This document shows positions 1-8,304 of a DNA stretch of 14,378 nucleotides, in pieces; position 1 is the first letter of the stretch, and every line of letters begins with the position of its first letter. The position numbers and the translations under genes were made by a program. The notes beneath the pieces are model-generated. The model was not told where the DNA came from. It saw nothing but the letters and a program-made list of their open reading frames with translations, and ran no database searches. This DNA is from Actinomycetes bacterium (GTDB taxonomy: Bacteria; Actinomycetota; Actinomycetes; Actinomycetales; Microbacteriaceae): NCBI GenBank assembly GCA_023436775.1, contig JAEZHW010000076.1, positions 1 to 14,378 of the forward strand, in the 5' to 3' direction.

Positions 1-58
1 CCCCCCAACCCCCCCCCCCCCGCCGGCGCCCCCGCGCCCCCCCACGAGTCGGACGCGC
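1..58. other. C-rich low-complexity edge
   Basis: This stretch lies downstream of the argH stop codon and is almost entirely C on the plus strand, including a run of 13 C at 9-21 and another of 7 C near 37-43. It has no reading frame of note, and I see no convincing terminator for the arg operon, only a short self-complementary CGCCGGCG. Read on the minus strand it is a poly-G tail at the end of the sequence. That is what two-colour sequencing chemistry or failed assembly can produce, so the bases themselves may be unreliable. Confidence 0.6.
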
Positions 59-1483
59 TTAGCGGTAGGCGTCACTGCGCTCCTTCAGCGCGGCCAGCTG
101 GGCTGCCACCGAGGTCGGGGCGGTGCCAGCAATGCCGGTGCGGCTCGCCACCGAGCCTTCGATGGTGAGTACCGAGCGCACGTCGGGGGTCAGCCATTCG
201 GACACTCGCTGCAGCTCCTCGTCCGAGAGTTCGTCAAGGCCCACGCCGCGCGTCTCGGCGGCACGAACCAACGAGCCAGTCACCTCATGCGCCTCGCGGA
301 ACGGCATGCCCTGCTTGACGAGCCATTCGGCAACGTCGGTGGCCAGGGAATAGCCCTGCGGGGCCAGGTCACGCATCCGGTCCTCGTCAAAGGCAAGCGT
401 GGCCATCATGCCGGCGAATGCGGGCAGCAGCACCTCGAGGGTCGTCACCTGGTCGAAGACCGGTTCCTTGTCCTCCTGCAGGTCACGGTTGTAGGCCAAC
501 GGCAGCGCCTTCAGCGTGGTGAGCAGGCCAGCGAGGTCACCGATGAGGCGGCCAGCCTTGCCACGCGCCAACTCGGCGATGTCCGGGTTCTTCTTCTGCG
601 GCATGATCGACGAACCGGTAGACCAGGCGTCGTGCAGCCGTGCAATGCGCACCTCTGCGGTGGACCAGAAGATCACTTCCTCGGCCATGCGGCTCAGGTT
701 TACACCGATCATCGCGGCGATGAAACTGAACTCGGCGACGACGTCACGGCTTGCCGTGCCGTCGATGGAGTTCTCGGTGACCGAAGCGAGGCCAAGCTCG
801 CGCGCCACCAACGCCGCATCGAGGCCGAGCGAGCTGCCGGCCAGCGCTCCCGAACCGTAGGGCGAGACCCGCGCCCGCTGGCGCCAGTCCCGCAGTCGAT
901 CGAGGTCACGCAGCAGCGCCCAACCGTGGGCCTGCAAGTGGTGTGCCAGCAGCACGGGCTGCGCGTGCTGCAGGTGCGTGCGACCGGGCATGATCGCGGC
1001 CGGGTGTGCCTCGGCCTGCGACAGCAATGCGTCGATGACCTGCACGACGCCGGACTGAATGCGGTCGGCCGCGTCCAGCAGATACAGCCGAATCAGGGTG
1101 GCGATCTGGTCATTGCGGCTGCGGCCAGCGCGCAGCTTGCCGCCAAGTTCGGGCCCGACCTCGGTGATCAGGGCGGCTTCCAGTGCGCCGTGCACGTCCT
1201 CGTCACCGGGTGCTGCCACCAGTTCGCCCGAGGTGACCTTGGCCAACAGCGCGTCGAGACCAGCGTGCATTGCCGCCAGTTCCGGCTCGCTGAGGTAGCC
1301 AGCCGCGGCGAGTGCAGAAGCGTGCGCCTTGGAGCCGGCGATGTCGTACTTTGCCAGCACCCAGTCGAAGTGAGTGGACCGGCTCAGCGCAGCCAATTCC
1401 GGGGCCGGACCATCAGCAAAGCGAGCCCCCCAGAGGGCGCCAGCAACCGTGCTGCCGCCCTCCGCCGGACCGTGTTCCGTCAT
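59..1483 (-). CDS. argH: Argininosuccinate lyase
   Basis: This cytosolic enzyme cleaves argininosuccinate to arginine and fumarate, the last step of arginine synthesis. It belongs to the fumarase/aspartase superfamily. Visible landmarks are ALWGARF near residue 16, the RSRND substrate motif near 121, GRTHLQHAQP near 167 with the conserved His170, and the superfamily signature GSSIMPQKKNP at 290-300, whose serines lie in the catalytic loop. The length of 474 residues is normal. The frame stays open 18 codons upstream, but I chose the ATG at 1483. It overlaps the argG stop by one base (TGATG), has a GGAG five bases before it, and gives the usual N-terminus. It is the last gene of the operon visible here, and the sequence ends too soon to show whether others follow. 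Confidence 0.97.
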   Translation of the reverse strand: MTEHGPAEGGSTVAGALWGARFADGPAPELAALSRSTHFDWVLAKYDIAGSKAHASALAAAGYLSEPELAAMHAGLDALLAKVTSGELVAAPGDEDVHGALEAALITEVGPELGGKLRAGRSRNDQIATLIRLYLLDAADRIQSGVVQVIDALLSQAEAHPAAIMPGRTHLQHAQPVLLAHHLQAHGWALLRDLDRLRDWRQRARVSPYGSGALAGSSLGLDAALVARELGLASVTENSIDGTASRDVVAEFSFIAAMIGVNLSRMAEEVIFWSTAEVRIARLHDAWSTGSSIMPQKKNPDIAELARGKAGRLIGDLAGLLTTLKALPLAYNRDLQEDKEPVFDQVTTLEVLLPAFAGMMATLAFDEDRMRDLAPQGYSLATDVAEWLVKQGMPFREAHEVTGSLVRAAETRGVGLDELSDEELQRVSEWLTPDVRSVLTIEGSVASRTGIAGTAPTSVAAQLAALKERSDAYR

Positions 1484-2685
1484 CACTGCTCCGAGGCGAG
1501 TTCGCGACGGGCCGCGATCTTGCTCGGCAGGCTCCACAGTTCGATGAAGCCCTTGGCGTGCGACTGGTCGAACGTGTCACCAGTGTCGTACGTGGCCAGG
1601 TTGAAGTCGTACAGGCTCTGGTCGCTCTTGCGGCCGGTCACGACCGCGCGGCCGCCCTGCAGCTTGAGGCGCACCTCGCCGGAGACGTACTTCTGGGTGT
1701 CTTCGATGAAGACGTCCAGCGAGCGCTTCAGGCCCGAGAACCACAGACCGTCGTAGACCAGTTCGGCCCACTTCGCCTCGACACCGCGCTTGTAGCGTGC
1801 CAGATCGCGCTCCAGGGTGAGGTTTTCCAGTTCCTCGTGGGCGGTGATCAGGGCGATTCCGGCCGGCGACTCGTAAATCTCGCGGCTCTTGATACCGACG
1901 AGGCGGTCCTCAACCATGTCGATGCGGCCGACGCCGTGCTTGCCAGCAACCTCGTTCAGCTGCTGGATGATCTGCAGCGGGGTCAGTGCGACACCGTCGA
2001 TGGCCACCGGCACACCCTTGGCGAAGGTGATGGTGATTTCATCCGCTTCGAGGTTCAGGGCCGGGTCCTGGGTGTAGGTGTAGAGATCCTCGATCGGCGC
2101 GTTCCACGGGTCCTCAAGGAAGCCGGTCTCGACCGCGCGACCCCAGACGTTCTGGTCCACCGAGTAGGGGCTCTTCTTGGACTGCGCGATCGGCAGGTTG
2201 TGCTCAGCGGCGTACTCGATCGCCTTGTCGCGGGTCAGCGCGAGGTCGCGGATCGGGGCCACCGAGGTGAGGTCCGGGGCGAGGGCGGCGACGGCCGCCT
2301 CGAAGCGGACCTGGTCATTGCCCTTGCCGGTGCACCCGTGTGCGATCGTGTCCGCGTTCAGTTCCTTGGCGACGCGAGCCAGGTGCTTTGCGATCAGCGG
2401 GCGGGACAGCGCCGAAACCAGCGGGTAGCGCTTCTGGTAGAGCGCGTTGGCCTTGAGGGCGGGCATCACATAGTCGGTCGCGAACTCGTCGCGAGCGTCA
2501 ACGACGACTGCCTCAACAGCGCCCGAGGCGAGCGCACGCTGACGGATGACTTCCATGTCCTCGCCATCCTGGCCCACGTCGATCGCCAGTGCGACGACCT
2601 CCTTGCCAGTTGCGTCCTTCAGCCAGCCGATACCGACCGTGGTGTCGAGTCCGCCAGAGTAGGCCAGGACTACGCGCTCCGCCAT
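1483..2685 (-). CDS. argG: Argininosuccinate synthase
   Basis: This enzyme joins citrulline and aspartate with ATP to form argininosuccinate, the seventh step of arginine synthesis, in the cytosol. The N-terminal PP-loop SGGLDTT begins at residue 10; most family members end this motif in Ser, so the final Thr is a mild variant. The family block GCTGKGNDQVRFE is intact, followed by the YSVDQNVWGR region. The length of 400 residues is standard. The ATG at 2685 is preceded by AAGGAG (2690-2695), four bases away, inside the 3' end of the upstream membrane-protein gene. The two genes overlap by 16 bases, so translation is probably coupled. The stop codon overlaps the argH start by one base. Confidence 0.98.
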   Translation of the reverse strand: MAERVVLAYSGGLDTTVGIGWLKDATGKEVVALAIDVGQDGEDMEVIRQRALASGAVEAVVVDARDEFATDYVMPALKANALYQKRYPLVSALSRPLIAKHLARVAKELNADTIAHGCTGKGNDQVRFEAAVAALAPDLTSVAPIRDLALTRDKAIEYAAEHNLPIAQSKKSPYSVDQNVWGRAVETGFLEDPWNAPIEDLYTYTQDPALNLEADEITITFAKGVPVAIDGVALTPLQIIQQLNEVAGKHGVGRIDMVEDRLVGIKSREIYESPAGIALITAHEELENLTLERDLARYKRGVEAKWAELVYDGLWFSGLKRSLDVFIEDTQKYVSGEVRLKLQGGRAVVTGRKSDQSLYDFNLATYDTGDTFDQSHAKGFIELWSLPSKIAARRELASEQ

Positions 2686-4019
2686 GATGCTCCTTCGTTT
2701 GATGCTCCATCAAGTCTAGTTGCCTCGTCACCGAGGATGCTGGCCGAGAACTGACTGATCGACTGTTCCAGCGGGCCACGACCGCGGGTGTACCGCCAGA
2801 CGGTCGCGAACAGGATCACGATGCCAGCCACAATCAGGAAGTCGACCAGGCCTGCGAACTCACCGAACCACACCGTGCCCGGCAGCGTGCCGAGCAGGTA
2901 CAGCACCAGCAAGTGGACGGCGTAGGCCGTCAGTGGCATCGACCCGACCGCGCTCAACCAGCCGAAGGCGATCCGCAGGACGGGCAGGCGCGTGGCGAGC
3001 AAGCAGAGCGCGAGCACGACCACCGCGAAGCCGCCGGATCCCAGCATCTCGAAGTAGGACGAGGAGTGCGGCGCGGCAGTGATCCGCAGTCCCTGGTCCG
3101 CAAGGAACGACTGCTGCCACACCGCGAGCGTGTCATAGACCTCGCCGTCGTATGAGCCGCCATCCAGGCTGCCCCACGGAGCCCCACCCTGCACGATGCT
3201 CGCCGACCCGGTCGAGACCCAGACCGCATCCTGGCCCGGCGTAGCGGCGACACCGGAACTCAGCACGCTGCTCGTCGAGCCAGTGGGTGCCTGATCCGCC
3301 CAGACTCCTTCACCGGTGACCAGCGCCGGCACCAGGTACCCGATCACACTGATCGGCAACGCCACCAGCAGCATCCGCACCGTCACCCGCAGGTCGCGCA
3401 GATTCAGCCGCGACAGGGCGAGACCCAGGATCAGGTATACGCCATAGACCGGGATCGGGAATGCCAGACCCGCGAACAAGTCCAGGAACCAGTTGTCCCC
3501 GAGCAGCCCCGCGTCGCGGCTCGCGCGAATGGCCGCGACGAAGATCGGCCCGAGCACCGCGAGCGTGCCCGTAAGCACGAACAGCGACTTGGCGGACCAC
3601 CGCAGGACCGGCAGCACAAGGAGATAGAGCATGGCGTACACCGGCAGGATCACGATCACCGGCGTGCCGAGGCACATGAGCAGACCACCGGCCAGGCCGA
3701 TGTAGACCGCGCGCACCAGTACGCGACGCCGATCCTGGAAGCGTGCGACCTCGGGCAGCACACCGGCGCGCTCGCGCGTCAGGATGCCGAGCGAGATGCC
3801 GGCCAGCAGCACGAACAAGATCGCGCTACGCCCATTGACTAGGCCGGCCCAGGTGGCCGGGTCGGTCCAGCGCAGCTCGACCACGAACGCGGGCACCACG
3901 GTGTGCGCGGCGACCATGCCGATCACGGCGAGGCCACGCGCGAGATCGATGCCGAGGATTCGATCCCCGACACCGGCCTGCAACGCCGTGGCCACCGCCT
4001 GGCGAGTCCGCTGGTTCAT
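2670..4019 (-). CDS. DUF418/HGSNAT-type polytopic membrane protein
   Basis: This is a 449-residue integral membrane protein. After a short N-tail it has GIDLARGLAVIGMVAAH at 23-39, the N-terminal hallmark of the DUF418 and heparan-alpha-glucosaminide N-acetyltransferase (DUF1624) families. About ten hydrophobic segments follow (roughly 25-45, 62-82, 103-125, 126-141, 146-166, 180-201, 214-233, 328-345, 355-380 and 389-409). A Ser/Gly-rich loop at about 240-320 is probably outside the membrane. The C-terminal GRGPLE near 413-418 is typical of DUF418. The family is thought to move acyl groups across the membrane, but the substrate here is unknown. The gene lies 16 bases after argF and overlaps argG by 16 bases, in the slot where actinobacterial clusters normally carry argR. 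Co-transcription with the arg genes is very likely. A direct role in arginine metabolism is only an inference. Confidence 0.85.
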   Translation of the reverse strand: MNQRTRQAVATALQAGVGDRILGIDLARGLAVIGMVAAHTVVPAFVVELRWTDPATWAGLVNGRSAILFVLLAGISLGILTRERAGVLPEVARFQDRRRVLVRAVYIGLAGGLLMCLGTPVIVILPVYAMLYLLVLPVLRWSAKSLFVLTGTLAVLGPIFVAAIRASRDAGLLGDNWFLDLFAGLAFPIPVYGVYLILGLALSRLNLRDLRVTVRMLLVALPISVIGYLVPALVTGEGVWADQAPTGSTSSVLSSGVAATPGQDAVWVSTGSASIVQGGAPWGSLDGGSYDGEVYDTLAVWQQSFLADQGLRITAAPHSSSYFEMLGSGGFAVVVLALCLLATRLPVLRIAFGWLSAVGSMPLTAYAVHLLVLYLLGTLPGTVWFGEFAGLVDFLIVAGIVILFATVWRYTRGRGPLEQSISQFSASILGDEATRLDGASNEGASWRSA

Positions 4020-4035
4020 CCCCCGACTCCCTGAC

Positions 4036-4962
4036 CTACTTGGCCTGCTGCAACAGCCAGACCAGCAGCGCCTTCTGCGCGTGCAGGCGGTTCTCTGCCT
4101 CGTCCCAGATCACGCTCTGCGGACCGTCGAGCACCTCGGCGGTCACCTCGAATTCGCGGTCCGCCGGTAGACAGTGCAGGAAGATGGCGTCCGGCTTGGC
4201 CAGGGCCATCAGGTCGCGGTCCACCTGGTAGGGCTTGAGGGCTGCCAGGCGTGCGCCTCGCTCATCCTCGCGCCCCATCGATACCCAGGTGTCGGTCACG
4301 ATCACGTCGGCGCCGGTGGCGGCTGCGACCGGGTCGGTGGTCACCGTCACCGAACCTCCAGTCTCGGCCGCGATCCGCGTTGCGTCATCGACTACGCCCT
4401 GCATCGGCGGGTACTCCGGCGGGCAGGCAATCCGGACGTGCATGCCCGCGGTTGCGCCAGCCAGCAGGTACGAGTGCACCATGTTGTCGCCACCGTCACC
4501 GAGGAAGGCCACGGTCAGGCCCTTGAGCTCGCCCTTGTGCTCCTGGATGGTGAGTAGGTCGGCGAGCAGCTGGCAGGGGTGGAAGTCATCGCTCAGGGCG
4601 TTGATCACCGGGACCTTCGTGCCCTCGGCCATCTCCTCGAGGCCAGCCTGCGCATAAGTGCGCCACACGATCGCCTCAACCTGGCGCTCCAGCACGCGAG
4701 CGGTGTCGTAGGCGGACTCCTTGCCACCGAGCTGGCTGTTCTGCGTTGCGATGATCAGCGGGCTGCCGCCGAGGTCGCTAATGCCGACGTGGAACGAGAC
4801 CCGGGTGCGGGTGGAGTTCTTGTCGAAGATGACCGCAACCGTCTTCGGGCCCTCGAGCGGGCGTTCGCGGAAGCGATCGGCCTTGAGCTCCTTGGCCAGG
4901 GCCAGGACCTCGGCCTGCTCGGAGGGCGTCAAGTCATCATCACGAAGGAAATGCCGGGTCAT
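4036..4962 (-). CDS. argF: Ornithine carbamoyltransferase
   Basis: This enzyme transfers the carbamoyl group from carbamoyl phosphate to ornithine, giving citrulline, in the cytosol. The carbamoyl-phosphate loop STRTR is at 50-54, HPCQ at 128-131, the ornithine-binding DTWVSMG at 224-230, and HCLP at 263-266 with the conserved Cys264. DTWVSMG marks it as an ornithine rather than an aspartate carbamoyltransferase. The length of 308 residues is normal. The ATG overlaps the argD stop by four bases (ATGA). The anabolic assignment rests on its place in the biosynthetic operon, since no arginine deiminase or carbamate kinase gene is nearby. Carbamoyl phosphate must come from carAB elsewhere. Confidence 0.97.
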   Translation of the reverse strand: MTRHFLRDDDLTPSEQAEVLALAKELKADRFRERPLEGPKTVAVIFDKNSTRTRVSFHVGISDLGGSPLIIATQNSQLGGKESAYDTARVLERQVEAIVWRTYAQAGLEEMAEGTKVPVINALSDDFHPCQLLADLLTIQEHKGELKGLTVAFLGDGGDNMVHSYLLAGATAGMHVRIACPPEYPPMQGVVDDATRIAAETGGSVTVTTDPVAAATGADVIVTDTWVSMGREDERGARLAALKPYQVDRDLMALAKPDAIFLHCLPADREFEVTAEVLDGPQSVIWDEAENRLHAQKALLVWLLQQAK

Positions 4963-6134
4963 GCTGCGACCTCCTCAAGGGCGCTGGAGAAGCGGACCAA
5001 GAACTCGTCGATCTCGGCGTCGGAAATGGTCAGCGGCGGGGCGAGGCGGATCCTGCTCGGACCGGTCACATTCACCAGGACGCCGTGTCGCTGGGCAGCC
5101 TCACCGAGCTGGGCGGCGTAGTCGCCGTCCAAGCCGATCCCGACCAGCAGGCCACGGCCGCCGAAGTTCGTAAAGCGCTCGCCGCCGATCTGGGCCAGGC
5201 GCTCGCGCAGGGTCACGCCAAGGTCCCGTGCCCGGGTGACCAGGTTCTGGCGCTCGATCTCAGTCACGACGGCGAGGCCGGCCGCGGTGGCCAGCGGGCC
5301 CCCCGCGAAGGTGCTGCCGTGCATACCCGGCTGCAGCAGGCTGGCCGCCTCGTCGAAGGCCACGATGGCACCAATCGGCACGCCGCCGCCGAGGCCCTTG
5401 GCGAGCGTAATCGCGTCCGGCCGCACACCCTCGTGCTGGAAGGCGAACCAGTCGCCCGTGCGGGCGATACCGGTCTGCACCTCGTCCACGATCAGCAGCG
5501 CGCCAGCCTCGCGGGTCAGGCGGCGGGCTTCGGTGAGCCAACCGTCCGGCAAGGTCACAACGCCAACCTCGCCCTGGATGGCCTCCACGAACAGTGCCGC
5601 AACGTCACCGGTGGACAGTGCCGCCTGCAGCGCGTCCAGGTCGACGGGAATGTGTTGGACACCGGGCACCAATGGTTCGAAAGGCGCCCGCATGGTCTCC
5701 TTATAGGTGAGGCTGAGCGCGCCCATGGAGCGGCCGTGGAAGGCACCCTCCAGCGCGATGACCCGGCCACCCGCGCGGTGCCGGCGGGCGAGCTTGAAGG
5801 CGCCCTCGTTCGCCTCAGTGCCAGAGTTCGCGAAGAAGATGCGACCGGACTCCCCCGCGCCGGTGAGCGTCTGCAGCCGCTCTGCGAGCGCCAGCTGCGG
5901 CTCAGAGGCGAAGTAGTTCGAAATGTGCACCAGGCTGGCGGCCTGCTCCTGAATGGCGCTGACCAGTGCCGGGTGTGCATGGCCGAGCGCGGAGACCGCA
6001 ATGCCAGCCAGGAAGTCGAGGTACTCGTTGCCCTCGTCATCCCAGACTCGGCTGCCCTCGCCCCGCACCAACAACAACTTCGGCACACCGAAGGTGTTCA
6101 TCATGAGCGATTGATAGCGCTCCTGCCAAGTCAT
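4959..6134 (-). CDS. argD: Acetylornithine aminotransferase
   Basis: This class III PLP-dependent aminotransferase converts N-acetylglutamate semialdehyde and glutamate into N-acetylornithine and 2-oxoglutarate. The phosphate-binding loop SGTEANE is at about 104-110, Asp217 of IVDEVQTG pairs with the PLP ring nitrogen, and Lys246 of LAKGLGGG is the Schiff-base lysine. At 391 residues, with the start MTWQERYQSLMMNTFG, it matches actinobacterial ArgD. Its start overlaps the argB stop by four bases (ATGA), and its own stop overlaps the argF start in the same way. Related enzymes include succinylornithine, GABA and succinyldiaminopimelate aminotransferases. ArgD is chosen on operon position, and the enzyme may also serve lysine synthesis, as in other bacteria. 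Confidence 0.97.
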   Translation of the reverse strand: MTWQERYQSLMMNTFGVPKLLLVRGEGSRVWDDEGNEYLDFLAGIAVSALGHAHPALVSAIQEQAASLVHISNYFASEPQLALAERLQTLTGAGESGRIFFANSGTEANEGAFKLARRHRAGGRVIALEGAFHGRSMGALSLTYKETMRAPFEPLVPGVQHIPVDLDALQAALSTGDVAALFVEAIQGEVGVVTLPDGWLTEARRLTREAGALLIVDEVQTGIARTGDWFAFQHEGVRPDAITLAKGLGGGVPIGAIVAFDEAASLLQPGMHGSTFAGGPLATAAGLAVVTEIERQNLVTRARDLGVTLRERLAQIGGERFTNFGGRGLLVGIGLDGDYAAQLGEAAQRHGVLVNVTGPSRIRLAPPLTISDAEIDEFLVRFSSALEEVAA

Positions 6135-7144
6135 GACTGCTCCTTGCTCGCGGTGTGGTCGGGAACAACCTCGGTGCCGATACCCGATTGGGTGAAGATT
6201 TCCAGCAGCACCGAGTGCTCTCGTCGACCGTCGACAATGGCGGCCTTATCCACGCCACCGTCCACCGCCTCGAGGCAGGCGGTCATCTTCGGGATCATGC
6301 CGCTTTCCAGCCGCGGCAGCAGCGCGCGCAGTTCCTCCGCGCCAATGGAGGCCACCAGGGAATCCCGGTTCGGCCAGTCGGCGTAGAGGCCCTCGACGTC
6401 GGTCAGGATCACAAGCTTCGCTGCACCAAGCGCCACTGCGAGTGCCGCCGCCGCAGAGTCAGCGTTCACGTTCAGCAGCTCGCCGCTCTCATCCGGAGCG
6501 ATGGTCGACACCACCGGCACCTTGCCATCCGCGATGGCGGCGAGTACGGCGTCCGGGCGCACCTCGACCACGTCACCGACACGGCCCAGGTCCACCTCCA
6601 CCCCATCGACGACGGTCCCGCGCTGCTTGCCAAGGAACAAGCCCTCGTCGTTCCCGGCGAAACCAACCGCCAGGCCAGCGCCGTGCCGGTCAATCGCGGT
6701 CACGAGCGAAGAGCGCACCTGTCCCGTGAGCACCTCGGCAACCACGGCCATCGCCTCGGGCGTGGTGACGCGCAGGCCGCCGCGGAACTCGGAGGTGATG
6801 CCACGTTCGGCGAGCGCCTTCGAAATCTGCGGGCCGCCACCGTGCACCACCACCGGGTGAATGCCAGCGAGCTTCATGAAGGCGATGTCGTCCGCGAAGC
6901 TGTCGAGCTGGGCGGCGTCCGTCATGGCATTGCCGCCGAACTTCACCACGATGATGCGGTTGTTGAACTGCTGCAGCCAGGGCAGCGCCTCAATCAGCGT
7001 GTCGGCCTTCTGAATCGCCTGCTCGTGGTCGAGGGCACGCAGGTGCAGCGCTGCCGGGGCCACCTGCTCGGTGGCCAGGCTGGACAGGTCGATGGCCCCG
7101 GTGAGAGTCTCGTCCGGGTCGAAGGTGTCTGCGGCGTCGCTCAT
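6131..7144 (-). CDS. argB: N-acetylglutamate kinase, arginine-inhibited type
   Basis: This enzyme phosphorylates N-acetylglutamate and is normally the controlling step of the cyclic pathway. Catalytic features are the KFGGNA loop at 68-73, HGGGPQ at 101-106, the RVTTPEAM segment near 125 and NVNADSAAAALA near 225. The helix KADTLIEALPWLQQF at about 46-60 is the N-terminal element that builds the hexamer in arginine-sensitive kinases. The C-terminal HSVLLEIFTQSGIGT at 310-324 corresponds to the arginine site, so feedback inhibition is expected. The ATG at 7144, two bases after the argJ stop, gives 337 residues. That leaves about 40 residues before the N-helix, more than most homologues have. 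No better internal ATG exists, and an internal GTG near residue 28 has no ribosome binding site. Confidence 0.95.
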   Translation of the reverse strand: MSDAADTFDPDETLTGAIDLSSLATEQVAPAALHLRALDHEQAIQKADTLIEALPWLQQFNNRIIVVKFGGNAMTDAAQLDSFADDIAFMKLAGIHPVVVHGGGPQISKALAERGITSEFRGGLRVTTPEAMAVVAEVLTGQVRSSLVTAIDRHGAGLAVGFAGNDEGLFLGKQRGTVVDGVEVDLGRVGDVVEVRPDAVLAAIADGKVPVVSTIAPDESGELLNVNADSAAAALAVALGAAKLVILTDVEGLYADWPNRDSLVASIGAEELRALLPRLESGMIPKMTACLEAVDGGVDKAAIVDGRREHSVLLEIFTQSGIGTEVVPDHTASKEQS

Positions 7145-7146
7145 GC

Positions 7147-8304
7147 TTAGCTCGCGTAGGCGCTGTTCTCGTGCACGTACTCGTGCGTGAGGTCGTTGGT
7201 CCACACCGTGGCGGTGGCCTCCCCCACGTTCAGGCCGATCAACACGTGGATGTCGCGCGGGGTCAGATCGACCAGTTCGCGCGGCTGGTCCGGCTGGCCC
7301 TTGGTGCTCAGGCGCACGCCGTTGAAGGAGACATCAATGTTGTACGGGTCGAACTCGGCGTCGGTGGTGCCGATCGCTGCCAGGACGCGGCCCCAGTTCG
7401 GGTCGGCGCCGAACATCGCTGCCTTGAACAGGTTGGACCGCGCCACGGACTTGCCGACCACGACCGCGTCATCCTCACTGGCGGCGCCGCGCACCTCGAT
7501 GGTGATGTCGTGGCTCGAGCCTTCAGCATCGCGCAGCAACTGCAGAGCGAGGTCCAGGCAGACCTCGGTGAGCACGGCGGTGAACTCCGCCTCGTCCGGG
7601 GTGACGCCGCTCGCGCCGGAGGCCATGAGCGTGACCTGGTCGTTGGTCGACATGCAGCCGTCGGAGTCGAGGCGGTCGAAGCTGACCCGGGTTGCGGCCC
7701 GGAGCGCGCGATCCAAGGTCGCTGAATCGAGGTCAGCATCCGTGGTGATCACCACGAGCATGGTGGCCAGGCCCGGGGCCAGCATGCCGGCGCCCTTGGC
7801 CATACCGCCAATGATGTAGCCCTGGCCTGTACGGACGGACTGCTTCGACACCGAGTCGGTAGTCATGATGGCGGTGGCCGCATCCGGTCCACCGTCCGCG
7901 GTCAGCGCCTCGACGGCAAGGTCCACGCCATGCAGGACTGCGTCCCGGAAGGTCTGGTCCCCCACACCGATGAGCCCCGTCGAGCACACCAGTACATCTC
8001 CCGCCGACACCTGCAGCCGCTCGGCGACGCGCTCGGCGGTCGCGTGCGTGGTCTGGAACCCGAAGGGCCCGGTGTAGCAGTTGGCGCCACCAGAGTTCAG
8101 CACGATCGCGGCAATATGACCGTCCTTGATGGCCTCCTTCGACCACAGGATCGGATTGGCCTGGCAGCGGTTCGAGGTGAACACCGCAGCGCCCGCCTGA
8201 CGCGGACCAACGTTCTGCACCAGGGCCAGGTCAGGGTTGCCGCTGGCCTTGATGCCAGCCCGCACACCAGCGGCCACAAATCCCTTCGCAGCGGTCACGC
8301 TCAC
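7147..8304 (-). CDS. argJ: Ornithine acetyltransferase (ArgJ)
   Basis: ArgJ moves the acetyl group from N-acetylornithine to glutamate, recycling it. If bifunctional it can also acetylate glutamate from acetyl-CoA, which the sequence alone does not decide. The 385-residue precursor is expected to cut itself between Ala180 and Thr181 in the motif KGAGMLAPGLATML, with Thr181 becoming the nucleophile of the beta chain. NSGGANCYTG at 70-79 and CSTGLIG at about 107-113 are further family blocks. The start is GTG at 8304, which overlaps the argC stop by four bases (GTGA). No argA or argE is in the window, consistent with the cyclic pathway. Confidence 0.97.
   Translation of the reverse strand: MSVTAAKGFVAAGVRAGIKASGNPDLALVQNVGPRQAGAAVFTSNRCQANPILWSKEAIKDGHIAAIVLNSGGANCYTGPFGFQTTHATAERVAERLQVSAGDVLVCSTGLIGVGDQTFRDAVLHGVDLAVEALTADGGPDAATAIMTTDSVSKQSVRTGQGYIIGGMAKGAGMLAPGLATMLVVITTDADLDSATLDRALRAATRVSFDRLDSDGCMSTNDQVTLMASGASGVTPDEAEFTAVLTEVCLDLALQLLRDAEGSSHDITIEVRGAASEDDAVVVGKSVARSNLFKAAMFGADPNWGRVLAAIGTTDAEFDPYNIDVSFNGVRLSTKGQPDQPRELVDLTPRDIHVLIGLNVGEATATVWTNDLTHEYVHENSAYAS

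Noticed and set aside
1484..1537. Longer argH start at 1537
   Set aside because: It would overlap argG by 55 bases and add residues absent from the family. The ATG at 1483 has a ribosome binding site and the TGATG overlap.
287..1756. Long plus-strand open frame opposite argH and argG
   Set aside because: It is a codon-bias shadow in high-GC DNA. The minus strand carries unmistakable ArgH and ArgG motifs throughout.
5085..6386. Plus-strand open frame of 433 codons opposite argD and argB
   Set aside because: It spans two intact genes on the opposite strand and shows no domain or start signal of its own.
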